From NCBI GenBank assembly GCA_035578905.1, contig JAQJVL010000047.1:301501-365500 (forward strand): 64,000 bases of DNA, given 5' to 3'. The stretch comes from Stictocephala bisonia (lineage: Eukaryota > Arthropoda > Insecta > Hemiptera > Membracidae). The notes under the pieces are model-generated. The model worked only from the letters and a program-made list of their open reading frames with translations. It did no database searches and was not told the DNA's origin. Below are positions 10,674 through 21,260 of this stretch, piece after piece; within the stretch, counting starts at the first letter, position 1; the number at the start of each line of letters is the position of its first letter. Made by a program: the position numbers and the translations under genes.

Positions 10674-12510
10674 GTAGGTGTGAGTTTATTCAGAATCCTA
10701 TCTGAGATTGTGTATAGACTAAAGTAATAGCTTCCTTCGTTATGATGTCCAAGATTTAAAACTACAGTTAAAAGGATTTGTACCTATTTTATTTATATTT
10801 AGTTCTATATAATTAAGATTTGAAATCTTATTAAGGAGGTGTAAATCAATTTTTATTTTATTAGCTTGATGAATATGGCAGAGAAACAATTATAGACATA
10901 ATTTAAAGACCGCCAGTAAAAACATACCTTAAGACGAAGTCAGCTTAAAAGTACTTAAATGTTTCATTCTTCAAGCTCGTTTCTTACTGGATGGATATAT
11001 AATTTAAGTTTATAAGATGTAACAAACACACCAGTAAATACTGTTTAACAAACAAAATAAAAAATTTATTTACTGGAGTGTTTGTTACATCTTATAACAT
11101 TAAATTATACTTAATGTTGTGAAACAAATGGTTTTCCTTTGTTTCAAGACAAATATATGATACCGTAGTAAATATTTTTAGCCCCTGCCACCTGTTAATT
11201 AACTATTTGGGAAATGGACTAAACATGGAAAGGTTTTAAAAATACTAAAAGCATACAGATTTTTCTGGATGGCCTAAAAAAATGATCACGTTGAGAATAT
11301 ATGTGCTTTTGTTTCTTCTTGTGTATTTTTTTAAATTTTGGGTGCACATATTTCTATGATTTTGGTTTTCAATGTTCACAATTAAATTGCCTTTCACTTT
11401 AAAAATACATATGGTAAGTATATAAATATATATGGAAAGTTTATATTGTAAAATTGCATATAGAAAATATAACATTTCATGTTGAATTTTAATGTAATTT
11501 TTAATTTAAATCTTAATTTTCCCTCAGTGAAAGCATATGGTCTTTTTAAAAGTGAATGATAAATACATTTTATCAGAGTTTTATCAGTGTTCTTTGGTTC
11601 GTAATATCAGTGTTTAATTTGTATACTGAAATTAATGGCTAACACTCTGTAGCTTGATTTAATGATTAATGACATGGTGTCATTATATCTGGTTTGTGTT
11701 GTGCCTGTTTTTTCCCTAGAAGTGAAGGGAAGCGAGTGACAAATGAAAGAAGGTTTTTATTGATTACAGTAAATGTTGAGAAATAAATTTCCATTTCTTG
11801 TTTAGAATGGATTCCTAAAGTGTATTTTTGTTTTTCATATTTCATTTCTTATGTTTATTAATCACTATAATTTAGTTGTGCAGTAATATCAAACATGTTG
11901 TCTCAAAAATCACCAGACTAGTGAAAATATGGGGAGGGTGGGAAATTTAGGAAGATCAGTCTACATTTTTTGAATTTGCTCTGCAGGGGAAGGGGGGAGT
12001 TATGGCTATTTCCCTCCCTCACTTCTCACTGGGCAAAATATGTTTCCTCCTAGTCAATGGTTATACAAATTGGACTGTACTGTATTGGGCAGGAAAATAC
12101 AGTATAGTAGCCTTGATTATATACACCTACAATAGATAAACCATCTAATAGGAATATTTGTGGCAGTAATTTTGTTAGTTAGTGTGGCCCGCAACCACAG
12201 CTGTTTTAAACTGCATTACATTTACATGGAGCTACACTATCGTTCCACAATGGACCACAAAAACAGCTGATATTTTGAGACTCAAAATTTAACATTGGAT
12301 GGGAAATCTATTTGTGTATAAAATCAATGATAGTAGCCTATCATAGTTTATTACAGAGTGTTATAAGTTTTTCCACAAAGTATATTGTTATATTGTTCGC
12401 CTTTAACACAGACTTGATTAGTCATCCCAACCTTCAGGAAATCCAGATTGTTCTAAAACTAGACTGGCCGTTCGTCACCATTAGTCTGGACTTCCAAGAT
12501 TACTTTATAT
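10674..12510 (+). other. MFSD6 intron, AT-rich
   Basis: No exon seen. It contains one hairpin (11000-11107), listed separately. Confidence 0.6.
11000..11107. repeat. Hairpin-forming inverted repeat
   Basis: Arms 11000-11040 and 11067-11107 match at about 38 of 41 positions as inverted repeats, with a 26-base AT-rich spacer. The arm includes AGATGTAACAAACAC. This looks like a small foldback MITE or a palindromic relic; no transposase relation is visible. Confidence 0.85.
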
Positions 12511-12514
12511 CTAA

Positions 12515-14665
12515 CACATTTATAAGGTAGAAAAAATATGGAAACGTTTTCAGAACTATTGTATGACCTCACTTGTAAAAGTGAAATCTTGTACATCGTC
12601 ATGGTTACAAAGAACCTACTTTTTGATGCCATTAGTGACATTTCATCTTTTAATGTTGACGGCCCATAAGGAGTTAACGAAAATCTTCAATGTAAGTTGT
12701 ACCGGGTCGTTTTGACCGGTACATTTCGTTTTTTTTCGTCGTTGTCTGCCGGGCTGCCTGAGACCGCTTGTGCCCGGCGATTCGCTTTACTTTGGTGGCC
12801 GTTGGCTCGGACTCGGTCGTTCCGTGTTCCAGCCTTTGTCTGTCAGGTTGGCCATCAGTTGGATTGTTCTAGTAGTTGTTCTCTGCGGCCGATCGACTAG
12901 ATATGCGAGGCTAGAGGCTCCTAAAACTCCAGGGTCCTTGAGTAGGACGTTTCACCCTCAGCCTGTCGTCCGGGCAAAGTTCCACCTTCCACACTGCGAG
13001 CCTGGCCTGGGGACCATGTGATTGAGCGAGCTGTGCCCTCTCTGCCCTCCCTACATCTTTGGGTAGAAGTCTTCAGTCCTCAGGTCAGTGCGTTTCATGT
13101 TGTTTTTCCCGGCGGCTGAGCTGGGGGTTTTGCTGTTTATATTTATATAAAACAAAAAAAGGGAGGTAAAATATAATTAGAAAAAAAAAGAAAAAAAAAT
13201 GTTTGTGGAACTTTATGTGGCCTAGGCCTAAAACCAGAGCAAAGTGATTTATGCAACACAGCCATGGGGACCTATATGTGTATTTTTTTTTTTTTTTTTT
13301 TATTAAGGGAAAAGAAAACTTGAAATACAAAAAGAGCTTTTTGATGTTAATATTTATTTATATTTATATTTCTTGTTATTTAGTTTAATTAGTTTATTTT
13401 GTTGTTAGATATTTTAGAGTTTATATTTGTTAGGTCCCTATTGTTAAATCATGTTGTTATTTATTTCATGTTTAGGCCTAGTGATTGTTATTTATTTTTT
13501 TGTTAAGTGTATTAGGGGTGTTTTGGAAGGGACTTTTTACTAGAACGGTACCGGGTTATATTTTTTTTTAAATTGTTTAATTTTTAAACTTTCACCAAAA
13601 GGGGATTATTGTGCTTTGCTTAACTTCTAATTCGGAGCTGCCCAGGGATTCCGGCCTACTCCCTGGCCCCGGTGGAATCATGGGATGTGGGCTAAATTGC
13701 CGGTTTAAGTGTTGTGATCCAAAAGTTCTAAATTTTCACTTTTATTTGGGCATTAAATTTTTCTTACGTTTTGGGTGTCTCAGGCTAGGCTGCAGATAGG
13801 CCATGTAGTTGTTAATTTTGGTATTTGTAGAGTTTGTTGTTTTTGTAGCTTTTGTTTTATCGTGTTAATTTTAGTGTTTATTGTTATTTATTTAAGTGCG
13901 AATGAATATTGGGGCTTTCCGCCAATTAATATTGTGGCCTTCTGCCGTTTGGATTGATTATTATGATGTTTTCTTGAAATAAAATTTAGTTTTGCTTTTG
14001 AGTTTTATTTTGACTCTCCAACTGCCACCCGTGATCCCATCGCTGGACTTGTTTTGAGCCATCCCCCAGTTGGCACGCTTTCCAGCTTTGGTGGGGGGGA
14101 TGGGTCTCAAAGTGTATGTCGAGTTTATTATCAAATGAAAGGTTTATTCAATTGAAATTAATTGCCGCAAATTGGACTTGGAAAGGTTTATCCTTTACGA
14201 AGTGGGGTCATTTGAATGTCAACGTAACTAATGATCAATATTATCTATCAACAATTCCACAGTTTTAAGTAAATTATTCTGATAAAAAATTACACTTTAT
14301 GGAACACAATTATTAAAAACAATAAGAATAGAAATTAGTTAATTCACAAGACAAAAGACTAAATTTGTTTATCATGAAATTCAAATTACCTGTACTCTGT
14401 AAACAATAGTCCTTTTGAAGTCCAATTTGCAGCAAATAATATCTCATAAATATACCTTTCATTGGATACCAAACTCAAACTAGGCTTACATTGAAAATTT
14501 TCGTTCACTCCTCTAGGGCTGTTTCCCTGAAAAGATGAAATATCACTAATGGTATCAAAGAGTAGGTTCTTTGTAACCATGATGGTGTGCAAGATTTAAC
14601 TTTTACAAGTGAATTTATACAAAAGTTGTGAAAGCGTTTCTATATTGTTTTTCCACCTTGTATAT
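12515..14665. mobile_element. Foldback element with ~280-bp arms, left arm split by a solo LTR
   Basis: The left arm is 12515-12697 plus 14110-14225, and the right arm about 14386-14665 in inverted orientation. Landmarks shared by both arms include ATGGTTACAAAGAACCTACT and GCAAATTGGACTT. The left arm is interrupted by the LTR-like insertion at 12698-14109; removing it restores collinearity with the right arm. Both arms encode related peptides containing MVTKNLLFD, ISDISSF, GVNEN, QCK, SNER and AANWT, and the right arm ends in a donor-like CAG/GTAATT. The peptide is not one I recognise; it may be an exon captured by an element. Confidence 0.75.
12698..14109 (+). mobile_element. Solo LTR-like insertion, 1.41 kb
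   Basis: The insert starts TGTACCGGG, ends GGGTCTCA (TG...CA ends) and is flanked on both sides by the 4-base direct repeat AAGT (12694-12697 and 14110-14113), as expected for an LTR retrotransposon integration. Its first 26 bases are nearly self-complementary (TGTACCGG ... CCGGTACA). It is GC-richer than its surroundings at both ends, has an AATAAA signal at 13978-13983 and a G-rich tract near its end (about 14091-14099). There is no gag or pol, so a solo LTR left by recombination is the best reading. The length is long for many families but not excluded. Confidence 0.72.
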
Positions 14666-15990
14666 AATACTCATTAAATAATTTTTTAATTAGCATAATA
14701 CGTGTTGATACTATAAATTGAGTTGTTGAACTCCATTTTCCATTCTTTTGTGAATCCCTCTATTCTGTGGAAGGTGAGCGTGGTTCACCAAAATCGATCA
14801 CCATAATATTTGTGCATTTTGTACTTGAATTGTAATATATTTGTGCATTTTTTGTTAATATTGTAATAAATTTGTGTAGTGTGACGTTTACTTGTACTGC
14901 ATAATACTCATTGTTATAATGTAACATTAATTTTTTACTCTCCTACTTATAGGCATGATAAATAATTATTTTGTCTAGTGTTTTACTGTTAATATTAATT
15001 TTATGTTCTTTATGGATACAAATGCATTATTGCAATAATGAGTTTTAATTAAAAACAGAAAAAACATTTAGTTGGTGACAGCTAAAATTTATATGAATTT
15101 GTATCATTCATATAATAAACGTAAAGTTCACATTATGTAAAATGTGAACAACAAATTTGTGAATAAATTTTAAAAGATGTTTGTGGGTACAGGCTTTTTA
15201 TGACAGTGTTTAAATTGAACTGATTACAGAGTTTGAGTCATCAACTAACTATATAGCCTGTCTCTATTGATGAATTGTAACAGCCCAATTACATTAGTCA
15301 TAAGGACACTGCTTTGAGTGTTATATTTATACATGTGTATAGTACAGTGCTATATTTATCAGGAAAATAATACACATTTGTGTCTAAATATAGAAATTAG
15401 AGTCAACAAGTTACAGTTTAAAAATATTGTTAATACAGGGTATTCAAATAGCTTTTTTACAAACCTAAGATTAATTCCTCATGTAAAAGTACAAACAGAA
15501 CAAAAACAATATAACCTGTCTCTTTCCATTGCTCACTTGTTTTTTAAATATTTGTTTCAACATAATTTAGCCAAAATTAGGGGTTTTTATGTTTGTAAAA
15601 ACTGCTAAGATTTGTTATTGTATATGCACCAAAATAGCATTTAGTAAAGTTAAAATCAAATTGATATTGGTGATTATACTATATTGTCAACCAACTAGCA
15701 CTAGGAATAACTATTCCTATTTTTTTGAAATTAATAACTTAGTGTATAAAATTAAATTTATTTAAATATATTACACTATTATAATTTACAAAAACCATTT
15801 TAAAGAACGTTTAGATTATTAATTTTTTTTAATAAATAAAAACATTACTATTGACAATTAACAGACAACTTTTTAATTATTTTTGATTCGGTCTAATGGA
15901 AATATTTCCTAGATAAGGAAAAATGTACAAATTTCCATTAACTAGGTAACCTTATCTAATTAATTCTAGTTTTAAATAAACTAAAAAATA
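14666..15990 (+). other. MFSD6 intron, AT-rich, no gene seen
   Basis: Very AT-rich. A 96-codon open frame (15318-15608) shows no domain or biased composition beyond AT-rich codons, and I treat it as chance. Confidence 0.55.
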
Positions 15991-16345
15991 TTAGAGGTGA
16001 TATAGCTCATAAATGTTGTGGCTGAATTTATGGATGGTACATGTTTTACAATTTTTCTTTTTGCATCGAAAAGATCATTGTTCTGTAGATGATGGTCCTT
16101 AGGCTCATCTGATCCTACCTCTTAAGGTATGGTGGGATCAGTTAATTTTGGGTGAACTAAAATCTGATTCAAATGTTTGGACTCTGCCTGAAAGTAACAG
16201 TAGGAGGTTTGTCTAGAAGTTCTTTTATATGGGATAAGGGGGTAAGAATATTGAAGCCATCTTTACTATTTATCTTTTAGAAAAATTGTAAAATATGTAC
16301 CATCCATAAACCAACCACAATATTTATGAGCTGTACCACCTCTAT
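15991..16345. mobile_element. MITE with ~70-bp terminal inverted repeats
   Basis: The left end (from GAGGTGATATAGCTCATAAA) and right end (ending in the complement of GAGGTGGTACAGCTCATAAA) are inverted repeats. They remain aligned through TTATGGATGGTACAT and TTTTACAATTTTTC. The total is about 355 bp with no coding capacity. Flanks look like TA/TTA, compatible with a Tc1/mariner- or PIF-type target, but this is not decisive. Confidence 0.8.
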
Positions 16346-16387
16346 ACAATATAAAACTGGTCATATACCTGTGATTCAAGTAACATT

Positions 16388-16676
16388 ATTTATCAGCTGC
16401 AATGTAATTTCTGCACATCTCAATATATAGGCCTTACAGAAACTCTATGTAAAGTGTCTGATGAATGGGCATAGACATGACTGCAAGATAAATAACCATG
16501 AAAAACCTGTTTCATCTCATAGCATGAGCCACAATCAGAACTTTGATCAATGTTTCACTGTCAAAGTTATCAGATCACTCCCTGCAATCTGCAATAGCTC
16601 TCAACTTAGAAGGATGGAAATTGCACATCAACGGATCACAAAATCTAGAGACCCATCTAATCTAAACATAAGGTAA
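16388..16676 (+). pseudogene. Penelope-like retroelement, GIY-YIG endonuclease C-terminus
   Basis: The first frame encodes QLQCNFCTSQYIGLTETL, the zinc-ligand-like C-x2-C followed by the YIG box of a GIY-YIG nuclease. A frameshift near 16455 moves into a frame with MNGHRHDCK, KPVSSHSMSH, FDQCFTVKVI, LRRMEIAHQ and SRDPSNLNIR before a stop. This order matches the C-terminal endonuclease of Penelope-like elements (conserved R-x-x-x-H and E residues visible). No reverse transcriptase is present upstream because a MITE abuts it, so this is a 5'-truncated dead copy. Confidence 0.85.
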
Positions 16677-16970
16677 ACCCTGTTTCTTCTTCCTCCACCA
16701 AAGCAGCAGAATAAAAACATACATGTTATTACATCACTTTATCATATAATAGAAGCAGAAGTGACATTTCAGTGTTTAAGTACTCTACAGTTGGCAACAC
16801 CTCATCTACCTACCTCAAGTGTGACTGAATATTCAGTTGTTTAGTGACTGAAGAAAGGGCCAGTGGCCTCGAAACATTTCACTAACCAGTTCTTTGTGAT
16901 GTGATTGTGTTTCTCTCTATAGTGTATCAGTTATCAGGTATGCTGCTTTCCGCCTTTCATTACTACTGAA
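16677..16970 (+). mobile_element. Penelope 3' region with hammerhead-like motif
   Basis: Downstream of the GIY-YIG stop, 16848-16854 reads CTGAAGA (consensus CUGANGA), followed by a short GC-rich hairpin (GGGCC AGT GGCCTC) and GAAAC at 16871-16875, the order of a hammerhead ribozyme core. Penelope-like elements are known to carry hammerhead motifs in their terminal repeats. The following CATTTCACTAACCAGTTCT is shared with 33384-33402. I could not settle stems I and III by eye. Confidence 0.55.
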
Positions 16971-17210
16971 ATCTTAGGCCTAGTTCCCCAAATCTAATCT
17001 GTTTGTTTATACAAAGTAGTGTTGTAAGTCTCATTTTATCACAGCAGACAGAACTTAATTTCTGAGCATAGTAACCAACGACCACTGTAGTAGGCACAGT
17101 TTTTCTTAGAAGTCATAATTCACATAAATAGAAGACAATGTTTGGTAATCTCAATTTTAAGTTAATCAGCCGTAGGTTTCATAACTGAAGGATTATCAAG
17201 ATTCAATGTA

Positions 17211-18305
17211 CAGTAGAGTCCCACTATTTCGAACCCCGCTATATCGAAAATCCGCCTATTCCGAACATAGTTTGTCAGTACTTAAAACAGGAAAAATTAT
17301 AAAGAGAATTAATTTTGTTAAATAACAATCATTTATTGATTTACAAAATAGTTTAAAATATAAATTCAAATGTTAACTACAGTTCAAAAGTACAAAAGGT
17401 TAGTTCTTGTATAACTTTATGTTTAAAAAGAAGTATTAGTTCAAAACAGAGCCAAGTATAATTAAAAAGACAAAAATGAAAGTGGAATGAAAACTGTTCA
17501 CTTACAATTCATATCGTCTTTCTTTAAATAAATCTGAAGAATAAGTTTTAATCATTGATATGAACACACAAAATAACAAAATGATTACTCATGAGGTCGA
17601 GAGCATTTGCGGCGTCTGCATGAGATATGATGTCAGTTTGAGCATTCACGTCTTCTTCATCACTTTTGTCCGAATCAATCTCAGCTTGTGAGCTCCTGAC
17701 CGTTGCTACAAAATCTTCATCTCTATAATCCTGGAGGCCATTGTCGTCATCGTTGGCCATTCGTCAACATTAGTCATCGAATGTCACTGCCCTCCTCTTC
17801 CGACTCACTAATCAGTACTTAACTGTATCAATTTGACACTAAAGTACAAGTACAGAAAATGGATATTCAATTATGTGTTTGATTTCACATTATATTATCC
17901 CCTCCTAGATTTTTATAAAGCTAAAAAATAATTAATGGTATATATTTTCTCCTTGAAATATCAATAAATAAAATTTGTGATTTGACAAAGAATTAACAGA
18001 AACATAAATGAATCATCACTTGTTACGAATCAAAATTCAGTATAGAGATAAGGCATTAGAACAGACAGATAACAAGACACATGTATGCCTATTTAGTAGT
18101 GGGCCGGACGTCTTTAAAGGATATTCGAAATGGGGCGAGAGGGCGTAACTTTGACCCATCTATTTTATCTGTTTTAACTTTGCAGATTTTTACGCCTTTA
18201 TCCAGTCAGTATGCTTTTATTTTACATTAATCCGCCTATTCCAAACTTCCCACTAAACCGAACATGGTTCTCTCCCAATTAGTTTGGAATAGCGGGACTC
18301 TACTG
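17211..18305 (-). mobile_element. pogo/Tigger-like non-autonomous element
   Basis: Terminal inverted repeats begin CAGTAGAGTCCCACTATTTC on the left and CAGTAGAGTCCCGCTATTCC on the right (read inward), the style of pogo/Tigger transposons. TA precedes the left end; the right flank is AA, so one copy of the target TA is mutated. A 70-codon minus-strand frame at 17548-17760 is acidic (DSDKSDEEDVN), then has SHADAANALDL, resembling the acidic C-terminal tail of pogo-type transposases. The DDE core is missing. Confidence 0.8.
17548..17760 (-). pseudogene. pogo-type transposase C-terminal tail remnant
   Basis: A 70-residue frame rich in Asp/Glu with a SHADAANALDL block lies inside a pogo-like inverted-repeat element. 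Known pogo/jerky transposases end in an acidic tail followed by an alanine-rich helix of this type. No catalytic residues are present, so function as a transposase is excluded. Assignment rests on context and composition. Confidence 0.5.
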
Positions 18306-18511
18306 AACTTCCAAGTTGACTTTATTATGATAGTCTCAAGTACTTTAATGTATTTTAATAATGCTATTATTTGGTATCATTTTACTTATGAATAATGATA
18401 TGTTTATTGAGTTATGGTATACTTTTAATACTAATGGTCAAATCATTTCACTCTTGAGTGAGATTAATAATTATTGTAAAGCATAAAATTCAGGATAGTC
18501 CACCATTTCAG

Positions 18512-18699
18512 GTGAGGATTCAAGCAGATTTGGCCACCAGAGATTGTGGGGGTCTGTGGGCTGGGGTCTTTTTGGAGTGATGGCAGGTTGGCTGGTAGAC
18601 ATCTATAGCGAAGGACAAATCTTCAAGGACTATAGCCCTATTTTCTACTTGATGGCAGGCATGCTAGCTCTGAACTTATTAGCAGTCTCCAGAATACAG
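18512..18699 (+). CDS. MFSD6-like: MFSD6-like transporter, exon b
   Basis: The acceptor is CACCATTTCAG; the first two bases (GT) complete the glycine begun in exon a, giving G-EDSSRFGHQRLWGSVGWGL. The exon then encodes one helix (GWGLFGVMAGWLVDIYS) and a second (PIFYLMAGMLALNLLAVSRI), and ends in phase 0 at CAG before GTAATG. The R/N-Q-R-L-W-G-S-x-G-W-G signature is typical of the MFSD6 family. A long inverted repeat (18754-19140) begins only about 55 bases after the donor. Confidence 0.93.
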
Positions 18700-18753
18700 G
18701 TAATGTCTACAATAATTTAAATTACAGGTTATACAAGATAAGAATTTAAATAT

Positions 18754-19140
18754 AATTAATAACAGCTCAGTTTGTAAATATCAGATGTTCAGATTTTAAA
18801 GGGAAAATAAGTCACTATTCCTACACCTCATCAAACAATTTAAAATTAATTTCTATTTATACTTGTGGTATTATTTACTTCAGAATACTAAAACGCACAG
18901 TGCAACTGTCCCACCCGTGACAATGGAATCACGGGTGGGACAGTTTGAATTTTATATATCGGTGATTCCATTGTCACGGGTGGGACAGTTGTACTGTGTA
19001 TTTTAGTATTCTGAAGTAAATAATTCCACAAGTATAAATAGAAATTAATTTTAAATTGTTTGATGAGGTGTAGGAATAGTTGACTTATTTTCCCTTTAAA
19101 ATCTGAACATCTCAAATTTACAAACTGAGCGTTATTAATC
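18754..19140. repeat. Long inverted repeat, ~178-bp arms
   Basis: Arms 18754-18931 and 18963-19140 are near-perfect inverted repeats around a 31-base centre. The centre-proximal ends carry GTCACGGGTGGGACAG and its complement. RNA from the MFSD6 intron would fold here into a long hairpin right after the exon b donor. The motif recurs at 19153, 19338 (diverged), 21081 and 21241, tying the hairpin to the element at 19150-21260. Confidence 0.88.
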
Positions 19141-19493
19141 TTTGAAAAACCGTCACGGGTGGGACAGTAATTGGGCAAAGCTTTGAACACTTTCCTACAT
19201 TTCACAAAAAGTCTGTGAATTGTGTACTCCTATTAGTGAAAAAAATAATTGGAATTAACTAAACAATTCTGTACATGATGATATATTTAATATGTCACAT
19301 TAGTATTGTTAAGAATGTTTTATTTGGAATCAACTTTCACGGTAGGACAAGTGTGAATTGAAAGCGGTACTATAAGTTTAAACTCATTCTCTTTCACCAA
19401 TTTACAGTTTATTCAATTGTAAACTTATTTACACCTTACCTCCTATTTAAATTTTAAGTTTAAATGTAGTATAGTTTTGATATTGTTATGTAG

Positions 19494-19498
<5 letters not shown>

Positions 19499-19531
<33 letters not shown>
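19499..19531 (+). repeat. Poly(A) run
   Basis: An uninterrupted homopolymer of a little over 30 A. It could be a retroposon tail or slippage; runs this long are also error-prone in assembly. Confidence 0.8.
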
Positions 19532-19533
<2 letters not shown>

Positions 19534-19686
19534 AGTTCACTACTAATAAAACAAACTGATATTTAGTTAAAAATTTCCAAGCGAGCAGATTTGAAATTTC
19601 TAAATTTTATTATTCTACAATATATTTAGACAACTAACTGTTAATTTACTAAAATAACTACCACATAACATCTATTCCTAAACTAC

Positions 19687-19947
19687 TTATTCACTTTCAA
19701 AAATGTCTATTTCATGAACACTCGTAGAATATAGTGTTCCTAACATTGTTGACATCAGGATTTGGAGGAATGGCAAAGACTTGTTCAGAATCAATGTATA
19801 CACATCCTTGTGGTCAAGTTTTAAGACCATAGCAGAGTCCCCTACAGATTTGATGCACAAAATTTGAACCTCTTCATATTCTTCAATATAGCTATGTGCA
19901 ATCGCCGCACATCTGTATATCTTTGTCTTCTTTCTCAATGTTTGCAA
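19687..19947 (-). pseudogene. C-terminal fragment of an element-encoded protein
   Basis: An 86-codon frame contains EEYEEVQILCIKSVGD, LDHKDVYTL and a terminal SVHEIDIFE. The acidic-hydrophobic alternation and the terminal block resemble the C-terminus of a repeated invertebrate transposon protein of unknown biochemical role. It lies downstream (minus strand) of the N-terminal fragment at 20082-20315. The middle of the protein is missing, so it is likely a deletion derivative. Confidence 0.45.
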
Positions 19948-20081
19948 CTGTACTAGAATAAATGTTCCTGGCGTGATATTATCTATAGATGGTTCTAACC
20001 CTTCAACTTCTAAGAAATTTTATATTTCTGACAAAAACTTGCCTATGTCTGATTATAGCCCAAAGTGCTCTCTTTGTTATA

Positions 20082-20315
20082 CTACCGATGCAATTCACTG
20101 CTACTTTGCCGTGTAAGGTTTAAAAAAGTCACATTGAAGTCTTGATTTATGTGGTACTGGTTTAAAGTAGTGAATCTACTATGAAACTGGCCTATGTAGC
20201 CATCAGAAAAAAATTCTAACTGAAATAATTTTCTTTTAGTGTTCTCTTTGAAAACATCTTTCTGCAACTTCTCTCGATGTTTTCTAACATGTTCAGCTGA
20301 TGCAGTTCTTCCCAT
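20082..20315 (-). pseudogene. N-terminal fragment of an element-encoded protein
   Basis: The frame starts MGRTASAEHVRKHREKLQKD, a basic N-terminus typical of one repeated invertebrate transposon protein, then FFSDGYIGQFHSRFTTLN, and ends in a stop. About 135 bases separate it from the C-terminal fragment, so most of the protein is deleted. Function is not known to me. Confidence 0.45.
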
Positions 20316-20623
20316 TCTCTGAAAACTAAGAAGAAAAAATCAGTAAGAAAGATGTATGATTAAAAAGCAAATAATAAACAAAACATATATAAGCATTAGA
20401 CCTCTACTTGAGAATAGTTTGCTTTCTTAAAAATTTAACCCATGGCAAAGGAAGCAGCCTCTTAAGTCAAAGGTTAAATAGAGAACAGGGACAATTCTAA
20501 AAACAATAGTCAATATGGCAATATTGTTAATTTAATAATACCTAAAACAATACAGAATGTATTGTAGAGCTTTAAAAAATTACTTTTTAGCCTGAGCTGT
20601 TTACTTATTTTTGTGAATATAAT

Positions 20624-20893
20624 TGGTCGGTAGCGTAGTTGGTTCAATCCCAGCTTCATGTGCTAAAGGTTCTCAGTTCGATCCCAATCAAAGTCAATAC
20701 ATTTTGAGAAGGATCAGCTGATAATCACCGGCTGTTCATTTGTCATTGGGCTATTAATTAATGACACTTTCTAAGGAAGTTTGTAACAATGACTACATTC
20801 GCTCATCTACACTCATTCGAAATCCATATTCGCCCATATCTTGATGATCGGCGTCTTATGAATAAATAAAAAATAAATAAATAAATAAAAATA
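20624..20893 (+). repeat. tRNA-derived SINE (family 1), full length
   Basis: The head has GTAGCGTAGTTGG (A box) and AGTTCGATCCC (B box), followed by a body matching 1-257 in opposite orientation, and a 3' tail of AATAAATAAA units from about 20860. A complete copy makes the family consensus easy to derive. It interrupts the element at 19141-21260. Confidence 0.88.
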
Positions 20894-21260
20894 TAATAAT
20901 ATTGCACAGTTAGTCTTACTTTCAAATAAAGTTAAAAAAAATTAATTTTAGTTTATTATGAAGTAAATACTCAAAAAAAGGTTGAAGTAACTAAGAAACA
21001 TGTTATTCCAACCAACATAAACTAAAAAAAAAAATTAAAGGAGCGTTTAATAGCTCAGATCTTGGTAACCACAAAAATTTGTCACGGGTTGGACAGAACT
21101 ACATTTACCATTTGTGCAAAGTATTTTAAAAACTAAATTCTAATTTATGCATCACTAGATAAGTTTTACTTGCTCCTAACATAAAATAAACAGAACTGCT
21201 AACTCTGTGGGGTTAACAAGTTAACTTTATCAAGTTTATTGTCATGGGTGGGACACAAGG

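Larger units (their letters stand above)
19141..21260 (-). mobile_element. DNA element of unnamed family marked by a 16-base motif
   Basis: The motif GTCACGGGTGGGACAG and close variants recur at both sides of two minus-strand protein fragments (20082-20315 and 19687-19947). Repeated subterminal motifs are usually transposase binding sites. The protein ends resemble a multi-copy family found in many invertebrate genomes (an N-terminus with repeated basic R-x-x-R-E-K-L and a C-terminus like VHEIDIFE), which I recall but cannot name. A SINE (20624-20893) is nested inside. True ends are not defined. Confidence 0.55.

Noticed and set aside
12697..13021. GC-rich overlapping open frames (67 and 83 codons) that look like exons
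   Set aside because: They lie in the first part of the solo LTR-like insertion, overlap in different frames and have no domain.
15318..15608. 96-codon plus-strand frame
   Set aside because: AT-driven composition with no domain, no convincing splice context and no neighbouring coding signal.
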